Part shown: positions 54,423-63,415 of the stretch, piece after piece | Layout of the letters: each line of letters starts with the position of its first letter | Position numbering within the stretch: the first letter of the stretch is position 1 | DNA from: an uncultured Holophagaceae bacterium | GTDB taxonomy: Bacteria; Acidobacteriota; Holophagae; Holophagales; Holophagaceae | Reading direction: 5' to 3' | DNA: 64,000 nt | Assembly: GCA_903913215.1 (NCBI GenBank) | Contig: CAIWKE010000003.1 | Coordinates: forward strand, 248,001-312,000 | Position numbers and translations under genes: made by a program | The notes under the pieces: generated by a model | Told to the model about the DNA's origin: nothing | What the model saw: the letters and a program-made list of their open reading frames with translations, nothing else | Databases searched by the model: none

Positions 54423-55715
54423 CTACCGCCGCGCCGGCGGCTCCTGAAGATTCGCCAAAAACTCATCATTGGTCTTGGCCTTTCCCAGCCGGTCCACGAG
54501 CAGTTCCATGCTCTCGCTGGGGCCGCTGGCGCTGAGGATCTTGCGGAGCACCCAGATCTTGGCCAGCTTGGTGGCGTCGATGAGGAGGTCCTCCTTGCGG
54601 GTGCCGGACTTCTGGATGTCCATGGCCGGGAAGATGCGCTTGTCGCTGAGCTTGCGGTCCAGCACGATCTCGCTGTTGCCGGTGCCCTTGAACTCCTCGA
54701 AGATCACATCGTCCATGCGGCTGCCGGTCTCGATGAGGGCCGTGGCAATGATGGTGAGGCTGCCGCCAACCTCAATGTTCCGAGCCGCGCCGAAGAAGCG
54801 CTTGGGCCGCTGGAGGGCGTTGGAGTCCACGCCGCCGGACAGCACCTTGCCGCTGGGGGGCACCACGGTGTTGTAGGCCCGGCCCAGGCGCGTGATGGAG
54901 TCCAGCAGGATCACCACGTCCTTCTTGTGCTCCACCAGGCGCTTGGCCTTCTCGATGACCATCTCGGCCACCTGGACGTGGCGGGTGGCGGGCTCGTCGA
55001 AGGTGCTCGAGACCACCTCGCCCTTGACGCTGCGCTCCATGTCCGTCACTTCCTCGGGCCGCTCATCGATGAGCAGCACGATGAGGAAGACCTCCGGGTG
55101 GTTGGCGGTGATGGAGTTGGCGATGTTCTGCAGCAGGACGGTCTTGCCCGTGCGCGGCGGAGCCACGATGAGGGCGCGCTGGCCCTTGCCCAGGGGCGTC
55201 ATGAGGTCCATCACCCGGGTGCTCAGTTCCTGGGGATCCCGCTCCATGCGCAGGTGGTGTTTGGGGTAGAGGGGCACCAGATCATCGAAGTGCACCCGCT
55301 CCTTGGCCATGCTGGGCGGGTCGAAGTTCACGGCGTCCACCCGCAGCATGGCGAAGAACTTCTCGCCCTCCTTGGGTGCGCGGATCATCCCCGAGAGGGT
55401 GTCGCCCGTACGCAGGTTGAATTTGCGGATCTGGCTGGGGGAGATGTAGATGTCTTCGGAGCCCGCCAGGTAGTTCTGGTCGGGACTGCGCAGGAAGCCG
55501 AAGCCCTCGGGCAGCACCTCCAGCACGCCTTCGGAGAAGAACTGGCCCTCGGCCTCGGCCTGGGCCTGGAGCACACGGAATACGAGTTCCTGCTTCCGCA
55601 TGGAAAGGGGGCTCTCGATGGCCAAGCCCTTGGCCAGATCCGCGAGTTTGCCGATGGACAGTTCCTTGAGCTCTTGCAAGCTCAGGGCGGCCGGGGGCTG
55701 AGAAGGGGTGGCCAT
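54423..55715 (-). CDS. rho: Transcription termination factor Rho
   Basis: RNA-dependent ATPase helicase that ends transcription, 430 residues. N-terminal Rho_N helices ([20 protein letters not shown]), RNA-binding cold-shock fold ([21 protein letters not shown]), Walker [14 protein letters not shown] (Lys191), [16 protein letters not shown] and the bicyclomycin/Q-loop part [19 protein letters not shown]. No large N-terminal insertion, unlike actinobacterial Rho. It is the first gene of its local run on the minus strand. Confidence 0.97.
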   Translation of the reverse strand: MATPSQPPAALSLQELKELSIGKLADLAKGLAIESPLSMRKQELVFRVLQAQAEAEGQFFSEGVLEVLPEGFGFLRSPDQNYLAGSEDIYISPSQIRKFNLRTGDTLSGMIRAPKEGEKFFAMLRVDAVNFDPPSMAKERVHFDDLVPLYPKHHLRMERDPQELSTRVMDLMTPLGKGQRALIVAPPRTGKTVLLQNIANSITANHPEVFLIVLLIDERPEEVTDMERSVKGEVVSSTFDEPATRHVQVAEMVIEKAKRLVEHKKDVVILLDSITRLGRAYNTVVPPSGKVLSGGVDSNALQRPKRFFGAARNIEVGGSLTIIATALIETGSRMDDVIFEEFKGTGNSEIVLDRKLSDKRIFPAMDIQKSGTRKEDLLIDATKLAKIWVLRKILSASGPSESMELLVDRLGKAKTNDEFLANLQEPPARR

Positions 55716-55772
55716 AGGTCACCTCAGGGGTAGGGCGAGTCGGAAGTGGCTCGGGGATTCATACAGGATAGG

Positions 55773-56615
55773 TCAGAAATGCTTATCGGCCAAATCCCGG
55801 TCCACTTCAGTAACGAACGCGCGGACCCTCGCCACAAAGCCCTTGGGATCCTCCACGGGGTAGGCGTGGCCAACCTCGGGCACCACCTCGAAACGGGCGC
55901 TGGGGATCCCCTCGGCCGTCTTCCGGCACTTCCAGGGGGGCGTGAGGAGGTCCTCGGCTCCGCTCAGCAGCAGCACCGGCGCCTGGATGCGGCCCAGCCG
56001 CTCGCGGATGTCCCAGCCCTGGGTGCCGCGGATCTGATGCAGGTTGCCGTGCTGGGGTCTGTCGCCGCCTGTGACGACCTGGTGGTAGGCCCGCAGTACG
56101 CCATGCCGGGCCTCCAGAAAGTGGTCCCCCCACAAAAAGGGGGCCACCGCATCGAATTGCAGCAAGGGGCCTCCGATTTCCAGGCAGTGGGCCCAGTGCT
56201 CGGCCTTGAGGCTGAGGGCGAAGTCGAAGTAGGGCATGGCGCTGGTGAGCACGGCACCGGGGAAGGCGTCCGGATGCTCGGTCAGCAGCTCCAGGCTCAG
56301 GGCGCTGCCGTTCGATAACCCCACCAGCCAGGGACGCGCCACGCCCAGCACCTGGAACAGATCCCAGGCCTCCGCCGCCAACAGGGCTGTGGGATAGGGG
56401 CCCTCCAGAGGCGCGTCCGAGCGGCCCTGGCCCCGGCTGTCGAAGGTGAGGATGCGAAAGTCGTCCCGCAGGCCCGGCAGTACACCGGCCCACATCGTGG
56501 TGTCCGACAACAGGCCGTTGAGCAGCACCAGCCAGGGCCCATCAGGATTGCCCTGCACGCGGTAGTGCAGCTTCAGACCTGAAGGCAGAGTGGCGAAGGT
56601 GGGCTGTGGCCGCAC
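55773..56615 (-). CDS. Alpha/beta-hydrolase
   Basis: 280-residue alpha/beta-hydrolase of the 3-oxoadipate enol-lactonase-like group. The nucleophile elbow is VGLSNGSAL (Ser), the acid is in LLSGAEDLLTPP and the histidine in PEVGHAYPVE. FDSRGQGRSDAP is the usual oxyanion-side loop. GTG 56615 starts one base after the sixA stop with GAGG five bases upstream, so the two are coupled. The substrate is unknown. Confidence 0.88.
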   Translation of the reverse strand: MRPQPTFATLPSGLKLHYRVQGNPDGPWLVLLNGLLSDTTMWAGVLPGLRDDFRILTFDSRGQGRSDAPLEGPYPTALLAAEAWDLFQVLGVARPWLVGLSNGSALSLELLTEHPDAFPGAVLTSAMPYFDFALSLKAEHWAHCLEIGGPLLQFDAVAPFLWGDHFLEARHGVLRAYHQVVTGGDRPQHGNLHQIRGTQGWDIRERLGRIQAPVLLLSGAEDLLTPPWKCRKTAEGIPSARFEVVPEVGHAYPVEDPKGFVARVRAFVTEVDRDLADKHF

Positions 56616-56616
56616 C

Positions 56617-57093
56617 CTAACCTCGCAGCTCGGAGGGAGAGTATTGCCGCTCGAAGCGCCAGCCTCCTGAGGTCCAGCGGATCACGGTGCAGCTGGCTTT
56701 CTTCACGTCCGTGGAATGCCCGGTGAGGTGGAAGATGAGCTCGCTTAGAAAGGGCTGATGACTCACGAGGGCGAAGACTTCCTCCCCGAGATCCTCGGCC
56801 AGCAGCCCCCGCAGCCAAAGGTCCGCCTGAGCGGGCCGCGCCTCAGGCACCAGGCCCAGCGAGGTCTCCATGGGAAAGGCGCCCGCTGCTTCTTGCAGGC
56901 AGGTCATGGTCTCTGCGGCGCGTCGGTAGGGACTGTTGAAGCCCCGCGTGGGTCGCAGCCCCAAGCGAACCAGCCCCGCCATGGCCGCCCGCGTGCGGGT
57001 CCAGCCCTCAGGCGTCAGCGCCCGCTCCGCGTCCCGCTGGCCCGGTTGCGGATCTTCGGCGATGCCGTGGCGGATGAGGAGCAGCGTCGTCAT
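56617..57093 (-). CDS. sixA: SixA-like phosphohistidine phosphatase
   Basis: Histidine-phosphatase superfamily protein of 158 residues. The RHG motif is LLLIRHGIAEDP; NSPYRRAAETM and LVSHQPFLSELI complete the active site. Small size and the ARALTPEGWTRTRAAM segment fit SixA, which removes phosphate from histidines of phosphorelay or PTS proteins. It is divergent from the DEAD-box helicase and followed by the hydrolase. Confidence 0.9.
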   Translation of the reverse strand: MTTLLLIRHGIAEDPQPGQRDAERALTPEGWTRTRAAMAGLVRLGLRPTRGFNSPYRRAAETMTCLQEAAGAFPMETSLGLVPEARPAQADLWLRGLLAEDLGEEVFALVSHQPFLSELIFHLTGHSTDVKKASCTVIRWTSGGWRFERQYSPSELRG

Positions 57094-57251
57094 GAAGCGA
57101 TGTTACCGCACAGGATCCAGTTGATCTTTTTCCCTTGTATTTCAAGGGCTTTCGGGAGATGATAGCTGTTTGGGCCCCTCCCGGCTGGCGCTGTTCGCCA
57201 ATAGAGACTGCCAATTCGGCACTCGCGCAGGGACAGCCCCGGGAGATACCA

Positions 57252-58928
57252 GTGAGTGAAATGACCTTCGCAGCCCTTGGCTGCAGCGAAGCTTTGTTGG
57301 CCGCCCTGGCCAAGCGCGGTTTCGAGACCCCCATGCCCGTCCAGGCGGCGACCATCATGCCCGGCCTCGAAGGCCGCGACCTGCTGGTGCAGAGCCGCAC
57401 CGGCTCTGGCAAGACGCTGGCTTTCGGCCTGCCCCTGCTGCAGCGGCTGTCCGACGAGCGCCACCCCCAGGCCTTGATCCTGGCGCCGACCCGCGAGTTG
57501 GCCCAGCAGGTGGGCGCGGAGCTCCACACCCTCGTCCCCAAGCTGCCCATCGCCTCCCTCGTGGGTGGCGTGGCCTACCCGCCCCAGCTCCGCTCCCTGC
57601 AGCTGGGCTCGCCCGTGGTCGTGGGTACCCCCGGCCGCGTCATGGATCACCTGAACCGCGGCACCCTGGACCTCAGCAAGGTGAGCATGATCGTCCTCGA
57701 CGAGTGCGACGAGATGCTGAACATGGGCTTCCTGGAAGACGTGGAGACCATCCTGGCCAAGGTGCCTGCGGGCCCCCAGACCTTCCTCTTCTCGGCCACC
57801 CTGCCAGCCCCCATCGCCAAGCTGGCCAAGCGATTCCTCAAGGATCCCGTGCAGATCACGCTGGCGGAAGCCGGTGAGCACGCCATGCACGCGGACATCA
57901 CCCACGCCCCTGTGCTGGCGCCTGACCATCAGCACGTGCGCGCCCTGGTGAACCTGCTGCTCCTCGATCAGCCCAGTGCCGCCCTCATCTTCACCAAGAC
58001 CAAGGCCCAGACCGAGGAGGTCGCCGAAGAGCTGACCGTCTCGGGCCTGCCCGCCGCTTTCCTCCACGGCGACCTCGCCCAGGCCACCCGCACCCGCATC
58101 CTGGGCCAGTTCAAGGAGGGCAAACTGCGCTACCTAGTGGCCACGGACGTGGCGGCCCGCGGCCTCGACATCGAGGGTCTGCCCCTGGTGGTCCACATGG
58201 GCATTCCCACCCAGCTGGAGAACTACATCCACCGCAGCGGTCGCACCGGCCGCGCCGGTGCCAAGGGCACCAGCATGGCGCTGGTGGGCTTCAAGGAAAG
58301 TCGCATCCTGCTGGCCTGGAGCCGCCGTGGCGGCCTCCAGTTGGACTGGCGCGCCGTGCCCACCCCCATGGAGATCCGCGAAGCTCAGGCCAAGAAGCTG
58401 CTGGATGGCATCCAGGGTTCCGCCAGCGCCGCCCTGCTTAACCAGGCCACGCAGATGCTGAAGGACGCAGATCCCGTGCGCCTCGTGGCGGGCCTCCTGG
58501 GTCTCGTCCAGGCCGACCAAGCCTCGGGCTTCGAGCTGCCCAATGAGCCCGAGCGCAAGACCAAGTCCCGCTTCGATATCGCCCGTGAGCGCAAGGAGGG
58601 CGGCCCCCGTCCCCAGCGCACCTACCAGGAGCGTGCTGCCGCCCGTGGCAACGAGGCCCCTGGCATCCGCGGCGCTGGCCCCAAGCCCGACTCGGCCTTC
58701 TCGAAGACCCGCCCCGACGGCAGCTTCAAGCCCCGCCGCGACTTCGACGACAAGCCCCGGCCCTACGTGAAGCCCAATGCCGACGCGCCCGGCGCCCCCC
58801 GCAAGTCCTGGGAGGACCGCCCCAAGGCCGCCGCTTCGGAAACACCCCGCCCCTGGAAGCCCGGCGTGAAGAAGCCCGCAGCCAAGCCCACCGATGACCG
58901 GCCCGCCAAGCCCTGGAAGAAAAAGTAA
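57252..58928 (+). CDS. DEAD-box family RNA helicase (DECD variant)
   Basis: 558-residue ATP-dependent RNA helicase. Q motif MTFAALGCSEALLAALAKRGFETP, motif I SRTGSGKT, Ia APTRELAQQ, Ib GTPGRV, II DECD in VLDECDEML (C replaces A), III SATLP, IV ALIFTKTKAQTE, V RGLDIEGL and VI HRSGRTGRAG. The last ~100 residues are a Lys/Arg/Pro-rich RNA-binding tail. GTG 57252 is preferred with GGGAG six bases upstream; the frame extends upstream without a good start. A leader of up to ~158 bases separates it from sixA. Confidence 0.93.
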   Translation: MSEMTFAALGCSEALLAALAKRGFETPMPVQAATIMPGLEGRDLLVQSRTGSGKTLAFGLPLLQRLSDERHPQALILAPTRELAQQVGAELHTLVPKLPIASLVGGVAYPPQLRSLQLGSPVVVGTPGRVMDHLNRGTLDLSKVSMIVLDECDEMLNMGFLEDVETILAKVPAGPQTFLFSATLPAPIAKLAKRFLKDPVQITLAEAGEHAMHADITHAPVLAPDHQHVRALVNLLLLDQPSAALIFTKTKAQTEEVAEELTVSGLPAAFLHGDLAQATRTRILGQFKEGKLRYLVATDVAARGLDIEGLPLVVHMGIPTQLENYIHRSGRTGRAGAKGTSMALVGFKESRILLAWSRRGGLQLDWRAVPTPMEIREAQAKKLLDGIQGSASAALLNQATQMLKDADPVRLVAGLLGLVQADQASGFELPNEPERKTKSRFDIARERKEGGPRPQRTYQERAAARGNEAPGIRGAGPKPDSAFSKTRPDGSFKPRRDFDDKPRPYVKPNADAPGAPRKSWEDRPKAAASETPRPWKPGVKKPAAKPTDDRPAKPWKKK

Positions 58929-59038
58929 GAACTTCCGCAGATCCACGCCCCTGGCGTGAACGGGTATTCAGACATCCCCCGGGGTGGTTGCGAACAGCTC
59001 CCACTCCGGGGGATTCTCTCTGCCTGTTCGGAGTTGCC

Positions 59039-60835
59039 TTGTGTCCGTTCCTGCTGTCCAGTGTCCTGAGCCTCGCCGTCCCCGTTCCTGCCATGGCCCC
59101 CCAGGCTGCCCAGATTCTTCCGCCTGCCCGGGCGGTCCCAGATCCCACCGAGGCGGAGGCCCGGCGCCAGCTCTCGGAGGCCCGCAACCTGGACGCCAAG
59201 GAAGCGATACCCCGGCTGGACGCCTTGGTGCGGCGGTACGGCGAGGCCTCGGAGCCGGGCCTGCACGGCTTGGTGGACGAAGTCCTGGCCCTGAAGGTCA
59301 GGCTCCTATTCGATCTGGGCCGCTTTGACTCGGGGACCGAGGCCCACAGGGCCCTGCATCGGCGCAGGCCGGCCGCGGCACCGCAGGAAAGAGACCCCTT
59401 CCAGTCCTGGGACCAGGAATTCGCAGAGCAGCTCTATTTCGCCGCCCAGGCCCACCAGGAGAACTGGCCCAACGAGCCTGGCAATCCGCCCTACAATGCC
59501 CTGCTGCGCCTCTACGGCCAAAGCCAGGTGCCGGGCGTGGCCTATCTCGTGGCCAGTGCCATGGTCAACCAGGGCGCTGCCCGGAACGAGAAGGGCCACC
59601 AGGAGGCGGCCATCCAGCTCTTTGGGCAGGTGGCCACCCGCTTCGGGGACCTGGATGAGCCCCGGGTGTTCCGCACCGTGAACACGGCCCTGGCCAACCG
59701 GGGGGGCGTGCTGCGGGACCTGCACCGCCCGGAGGAGGCGGACCGGACCTATGCGGCCGTCGGGGCCCGCTATGAAGCTGCTAAGCGAGATGGCAAGGAC
59801 GAGGGCAGCCTGCGGGCCCTGCGCTTCCGGGGCCTCTACGCCACGGAGCAGGGCCACTTCGACGCGGCACTGGGTTACTTCGACGAGGTCCTCCGCCGCA
59901 TGGAAGATCTGCCAGGGGAGGCCCCCCGGATCATCGGCACGATGATCAATCGCGGTTATGCCCTGGGTGAAGCGGGTCGCCACGAGGAGGCCTTGGCCCA
60001 GTACCAGGCCCTGCTGGACCGCTTCGGTGATTCTGGTGATGCAGACCTGCGGCAGGACCTGGCCATCACCATCGTCAATAAAGGCTGGGTGTTGAAGGAG
60101 CTGGGCCGAGAGGCGGAGGCCCTGGAGGCCTGGGATGACGTAATGGAGCGCTTCGGCCCCGAGAGGATTGGGGAGACGGAGTACCTGCAGGACCAGTTGG
60201 TCAAGGCCTGCCTCAACAAAGGGAGGGTCCTGGCCCAGCTGGGGAAGCTGGTTCTGGCCCAGGCCAGTCTGGATCGGGCCCTGGCCTACCTGGGCACAGG
60301 GACCGGCCCCACAACCATCAAGCTCCGCCTCGCAGTCCAGGAGGCCCGAACCGACCTCCTGAAGCAACAAGGCCAGTACGCCAGCGCCAGCAGAGACCTG
60401 CAGGCGGCGCTGGAACAGCTGCCCACCATTCAAGATCAGGAACTGGGCGCGGCCGCAGCCAGTGCCGTCAATAGCCTGGGCTACTACTGGATCCTCGACG
60501 CCAAGCAGCTCTGGACCCAGACACAGACCTGCGGCCCCGCCGTGCAGCAGAAACTGAAGAAGGCCCTGGAGACCCTGCGCGAGGCCAAGGCCAAGGAGGC
60601 CGAGACCGATGTCCAAGCCATGCTCCTGGGCAACCAGGCCTACGCCCTGTTCCTCCTTGGCCGCGAAGCCGAGGCCCGACCCCTGCTGGAGGCCTGCCTC
60701 CGCCAGGGCGGCGAGGAACTCTACAAGGGCGAACTGGAGGACACAACCCTGGTCCCCTGCCCCCCCGACAAGGGCTTCAAGGCGTTGGTCGAGAAGACCT
60801 GGAAGCGCGTAAAGCCGAAAGTGAAAACCCCCTGA
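59039..60835 (+). CDS. Exported TPR-repeat protein
   Basis: 598 residues. A hydrophobic N-terminus (PFLLSSVLSLAVPVPAMA) is a likely signal peptide with cleavage after AMA. It is followed by many TPR helices: KEAIPRLDALVRRYGE, EAAIQLFGQVATRFGDLDEP, EEADRTYAAVGARYE, EALAQYQALLDRFGDSGD, EALEAWDDVMERFGPE. The repeated RFGD/RYGE turn between units is distinctive. TTG 59039 has GGAG five bases upstream; TTG 58988 would give a longer start with a positive charge. It probably scaffolds envelope proteins. Function unknown. Confidence 0.8.
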   Translation: MCPFLLSSVLSLAVPVPAMAPQAAQILPPARAVPDPTEAEARRQLSEARNLDAKEAIPRLDALVRRYGEASEPGLHGLVDEVLALKVRLLFDLGRFDSGTEAHRALHRRRPAAAPQERDPFQSWDQEFAEQLYFAAQAHQENWPNEPGNPPYNALLRLYGQSQVPGVAYLVASAMVNQGAARNEKGHQEAAIQLFGQVATRFGDLDEPRVFRTVNTALANRGGVLRDLHRPEEADRTYAAVGARYEAAKRDGKDEGSLRALRFRGLYATEQGHFDAALGYFDEVLRRMEDLPGEAPRIIGTMINRGYALGEAGRHEEALAQYQALLDRFGDSGDADLRQDLAITIVNKGWVLKELGREAEALEAWDDVMERFGPERIGETEYLQDQLVKACLNKGRVLAQLGKLVLAQASLDRALAYLGTGTGPTTIKLRLAVQEARTDLLKQQGQYASASRDLQAALEQLPTIQDQELGAAAASAVNSLGYYWILDAKQLWTQTQTCGPAVQQKLKKALETLREAKAKEAETDVQAMLLGNQAYALFLLGREAEARPLLEACLRQGGEELYKGELEDTTLVPCPPDKGFKALVEKTWKRVKPKVKTP

Positions 60836-60848
60836 AATCTTTTCCCAC

Positions 60849-60885
60849 CTCCAAATCGAGGGCGCTTCCTCCCCTCGATTTGGAG
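60849..60885. terminator. 14-bp perfect inverted repeat between convergent genes
   Basis: CTCCAAATCGAGGG (60849-60862) and CCCTCGATTTGGAG (60872-60885) around a 9-base loop, between the TPR stop (60835) and the PBP1A stop (60891). Probably a bidirectional terminator; no U-tract on either side. Confidence 0.65.
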
Positions 60886-60890
60886 CATGG

Positions 60891-63386
60891 CTACGCGTTC
60901 GGATCCGCCGAACTCAAATCCACCGGCTTCGGCTCCTCCACCACCGCAGGACGCCCCCAGGCACGGTTCTCCATGGACTGGGTGTGGGCCTTCTCGCGGG
61001 CTTCGCGGATCTTCTGGATGGCCTCGGCGTCGCTGCCGGACTTGGGCACGGTGCCGGGCTTGAAGGCCAGGTGCAGCACCCGGTCCGTGGTGGCGCCGGT
61101 GGCCAGCAGGCCCGTGTAGCGGTCGATGTCCGCCCACTCCATGCCCTCGGGGGCCTTGAACTCCTCCCGCTCAGTGGTGGGCAGGGCCGCCTTCATGAAG
61201 TCGACCCAGATGGGCAGAGCCACCTTGGCGCCGTCGGCGCCTTTGTAGATGGTCTTCTTCTCATCGAGGCCCACCCAGACGCCGCAGACGATCTTGGTGG
61301 AGAAGCCCATGAACCAGGCATCCGTGTGGTCGTCCGTGGTGCCGGTCTTGCCCGCCACGGGCCAGTTCAGCTCGTTGCTCTTGGCGCCTGTGCCGCTGGT
61401 GGCCACGCCTTGAAGGCACTGGATGAGCTGGTAAGTGCTCATGGGATCCAGTACCTGCTCCGTGGCGGCACCGCCGTGTGTCTCCAGCACCCTGCCGTTG
61501 CGGTCCGTGACCTTCTTGATGAAGAAGGGCACCGGGGCCTGCAGGCCGCCATTGGCGATGGTCGAGTATCCGCGCACCATCTCCTTCAGCGTGAAGTCGC
61601 CGGACCCGAGGGCCATGCTGGGATAGGGCGGGATATTGCCTGTCACGCCACATTTGCGGGCGAAGTCGATGACGTTGAGGACGCCGGTCTCCTCCAGGGT
61701 GCGCACGGCGGGGACGTTGCGGGAATCGCGGAGCGCCTCCCAGATGGGAATGGGCCCCCAGAAATCCCGCTCATAGTTCTTGGGTTCGTAGGGCTTCACG
61801 CCGGGTCGCAGGGGCTTGAAGTCCGTGGTGCCGTCCGGGTGGGTGACGGTCACGTAATCCACGGTGTCCAGAAAGCGGGTGGGGATGTCCTGGACCATGG
61901 TGGCGGGGGTCTTCCCGGCGGTGAAGGCGGCGCCGTAGACGTAGGCCTTCATGGTGGAGCCCACCTGGCGCAGGGCCTGGGTGGAGCGGTTGAACTTGGA
62001 GCGGTTGAAATCGTAGCCGCCCACCATGGCGCGGATCTCGCCGCTCATGGGATCCACGGCCATGAGGGCCCCTTCCACCTGGGGATCCTGGTCCAGCTCC
62101 AGGCTCTTGGGGGTGCCATCCTCGGCACTCTTCACCGCAAAGAGCGGCGCGGCGCCGCGGGGCAGCAGTTTTTGGATGTCCTTGCCTGCCCAGGCGAAGG
62201 CGCTTTCGGGCACGTCCAGCTGGCCCGCACCGATGCGCACCTGGGCCTTGCCGCCCTTCCAGCCGAGGATGACGCCCCGCACGCTGTCGCCCTTCTCGAA
62301 GTAGCGCTTCCAGCCGTTCAGCTGAGTGGTCTCGGGATCTGACACGAACTGCACCGCCTCCTTGCGGAAGCCCCGGCGCCGATCCACGGCCTTGAGGCCG
62401 TTGCGCACGGCTTCGTTGGCGGACTCCTGCCAGAAGCTGTTCAGGCTGGTGGTGACCTCCAGGCCGCCATTCAGGGCCTGCTCCCGGCCGTACTTCTCGT
62501 AGAGGTACTTGCGGACCTCCTCCACCACGTAAGGGGCCACGGCCTCTTCGCGGGCGTTCTCCCGGGCCAGGCGGATGGGCTTCTCGACGAGCAGGCTGGC
62601 CTCGGGGGCCTTGAGGTAGCCCTCCTTCACCATGCGGATGAGCACGTGATTCCGACGCGTCTTGGCGGCGGCCCGGGCCTTGGGATCAGGGTTGTAGGGG
62701 TTGTACCAGTTGGGATTCTGGACCAGGCCCGCCAGCAGGGCGCACTCTTCCACGTTGAGCTGGGGGGCGCTCTTGCCGAAGTAGAATTCCGAAGCGGCCT
62801 CGATGCCGTAGCGGCCGCCGCCGAAGTAGACCTCGTTGGCGTACATCTCCATGATCTGCTTCTTGGAGTAGGCCTTCTCCAGCTTGCGGGCCAGGACAAT
62901 CTCCTGGAGCTTCCGCTGCAGGCCGCCCGAGAGCAGCCGGCGCTCCCGCTTCGCTGTCACGGTGCGGATGAGCTGCATGGTGAGGGTCGAAGCCCCTTCC
63001 CGCCGCCTGCCGAAGCTGGTGACGAAGTTCCAGCCGGACCGGGCCACACCCATGGCCGAGACGCCGCCATGCTCCCAGAAGTCCTTGTCCTCCGTCGCCA
63101 CCAGGGCGTTCACGAAGGCCTTGGGAATGTCCCCGTATGGGATCACCACCCGATGCTCCTCGGCGAAGATGCCGATGACGTTGCCGCTCTGGTCCAGCAC
63201 CTTGGTGATGGTCTTGGGCACTCGCAGGGCGAAAAGGGTCAGGAATCCGTCCGCATCGCGGGACAGGTAGGACCAGGTCACACCCAGGCCCACGGCACCC
63301 AGGAGCGCGCCGATCCCGGAGACCAGGAGCAGACGGCGGAGCCACTTGCGGAGGGTGGGGGAGGGCTTGGGGAGCTTGGCGGCCAT
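60891..63386 (-). CDS. Penicillin-binding protein 1A family (bifunctional)
   Basis: 831-residue class A PBP. One membrane anchor (LLLVSGIGALLGAVGLGVTW), then the glycosyltransferase domain with the catalytic Glu in ATEDKDFWEHGG (Glu99) and GASTLTMQLIR, EMYANEVYFGGGRYGIEAAS. An OB-like linker follows, then the transpeptidase: STMK (Ser477), SRN and KTGTTDDHTDAWF. It polymerises and cross-links glycan. The start MAAKLPKPSPTLRKWLRRLL fits a cytoplasmic tail. It is divergent from nadK, with the two starts 29 bases apart. Confidence 0.95.
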   Translation of the reverse strand: MAAKLPKPSPTLRKWLRRLLLVSGIGALLGAVGLGVTWSYLSRDADGFLTLFALRVPKTITKVLDQSGNVIGIFAEEHRVVIPYGDIPKAFVNALVATEDKDFWEHGGVSAMGVARSGWNFVTSFGRRREGASTLTMQLIRTVTAKRERRLLSGGLQRKLQEIVLARKLEKAYSKKQIMEMYANEVYFGGGRYGIEAASEFYFGKSAPQLNVEECALLAGLVQNPNWYNPYNPDPKARAAAKTRRNHVLIRMVKEGYLKAPEASLLVEKPIRLARENAREEAVAPYVVEEVRKYLYEKYGREQALNGGLEVTTSLNSFWQESANEAVRNGLKAVDRRRGFRKEAVQFVSDPETTQLNGWKRYFEKGDSVRGVILGWKGGKAQVRIGAGQLDVPESAFAWAGKDIQKLLPRGAAPLFAVKSAEDGTPKSLELDQDPQVEGALMAVDPMSGEIRAMVGGYDFNRSKFNRSTQALRQVGSTMKAYVYGAAFTAGKTPATMVQDIPTRFLDTVDYVTVTHPDGTTDFKPLRPGVKPYEPKNYERDFWGPIPIWEALRDSRNVPAVRTLEETGVLNVIDFARKCGVTGNIPPYPSMALGSGDFTLKEMVRGYSTIANGGLQAPVPFFIKKVTDRNGRVLETHGGAATEQVLDPMSTYQLIQCLQGVATSGTGAKSNELNWPVAGKTGTTDDHTDAWFMGFSTKIVCGVWVGLDEKKTIYKGADGAKVALPIWVDFMKAALPTTEREEFKAPEGMEWADIDRYTGLLATGATTDRVLHLAFKPGTVPKSGSDAEAIQKIREAREKAHTQSMENRAWGRPAVVEEPKPVDLSSADPNA

Positions 63387-63415
63387 ATCCCCAGGATACC
63401 GGCTACATTGTTGCC

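Noticed and set aside
57094-57251. Structured cold-shock-type leader before the helicase
   Set aside because: Only a 6-bp CCCTTG/CAAGGG stem is visible and no cold box; too weak to call.
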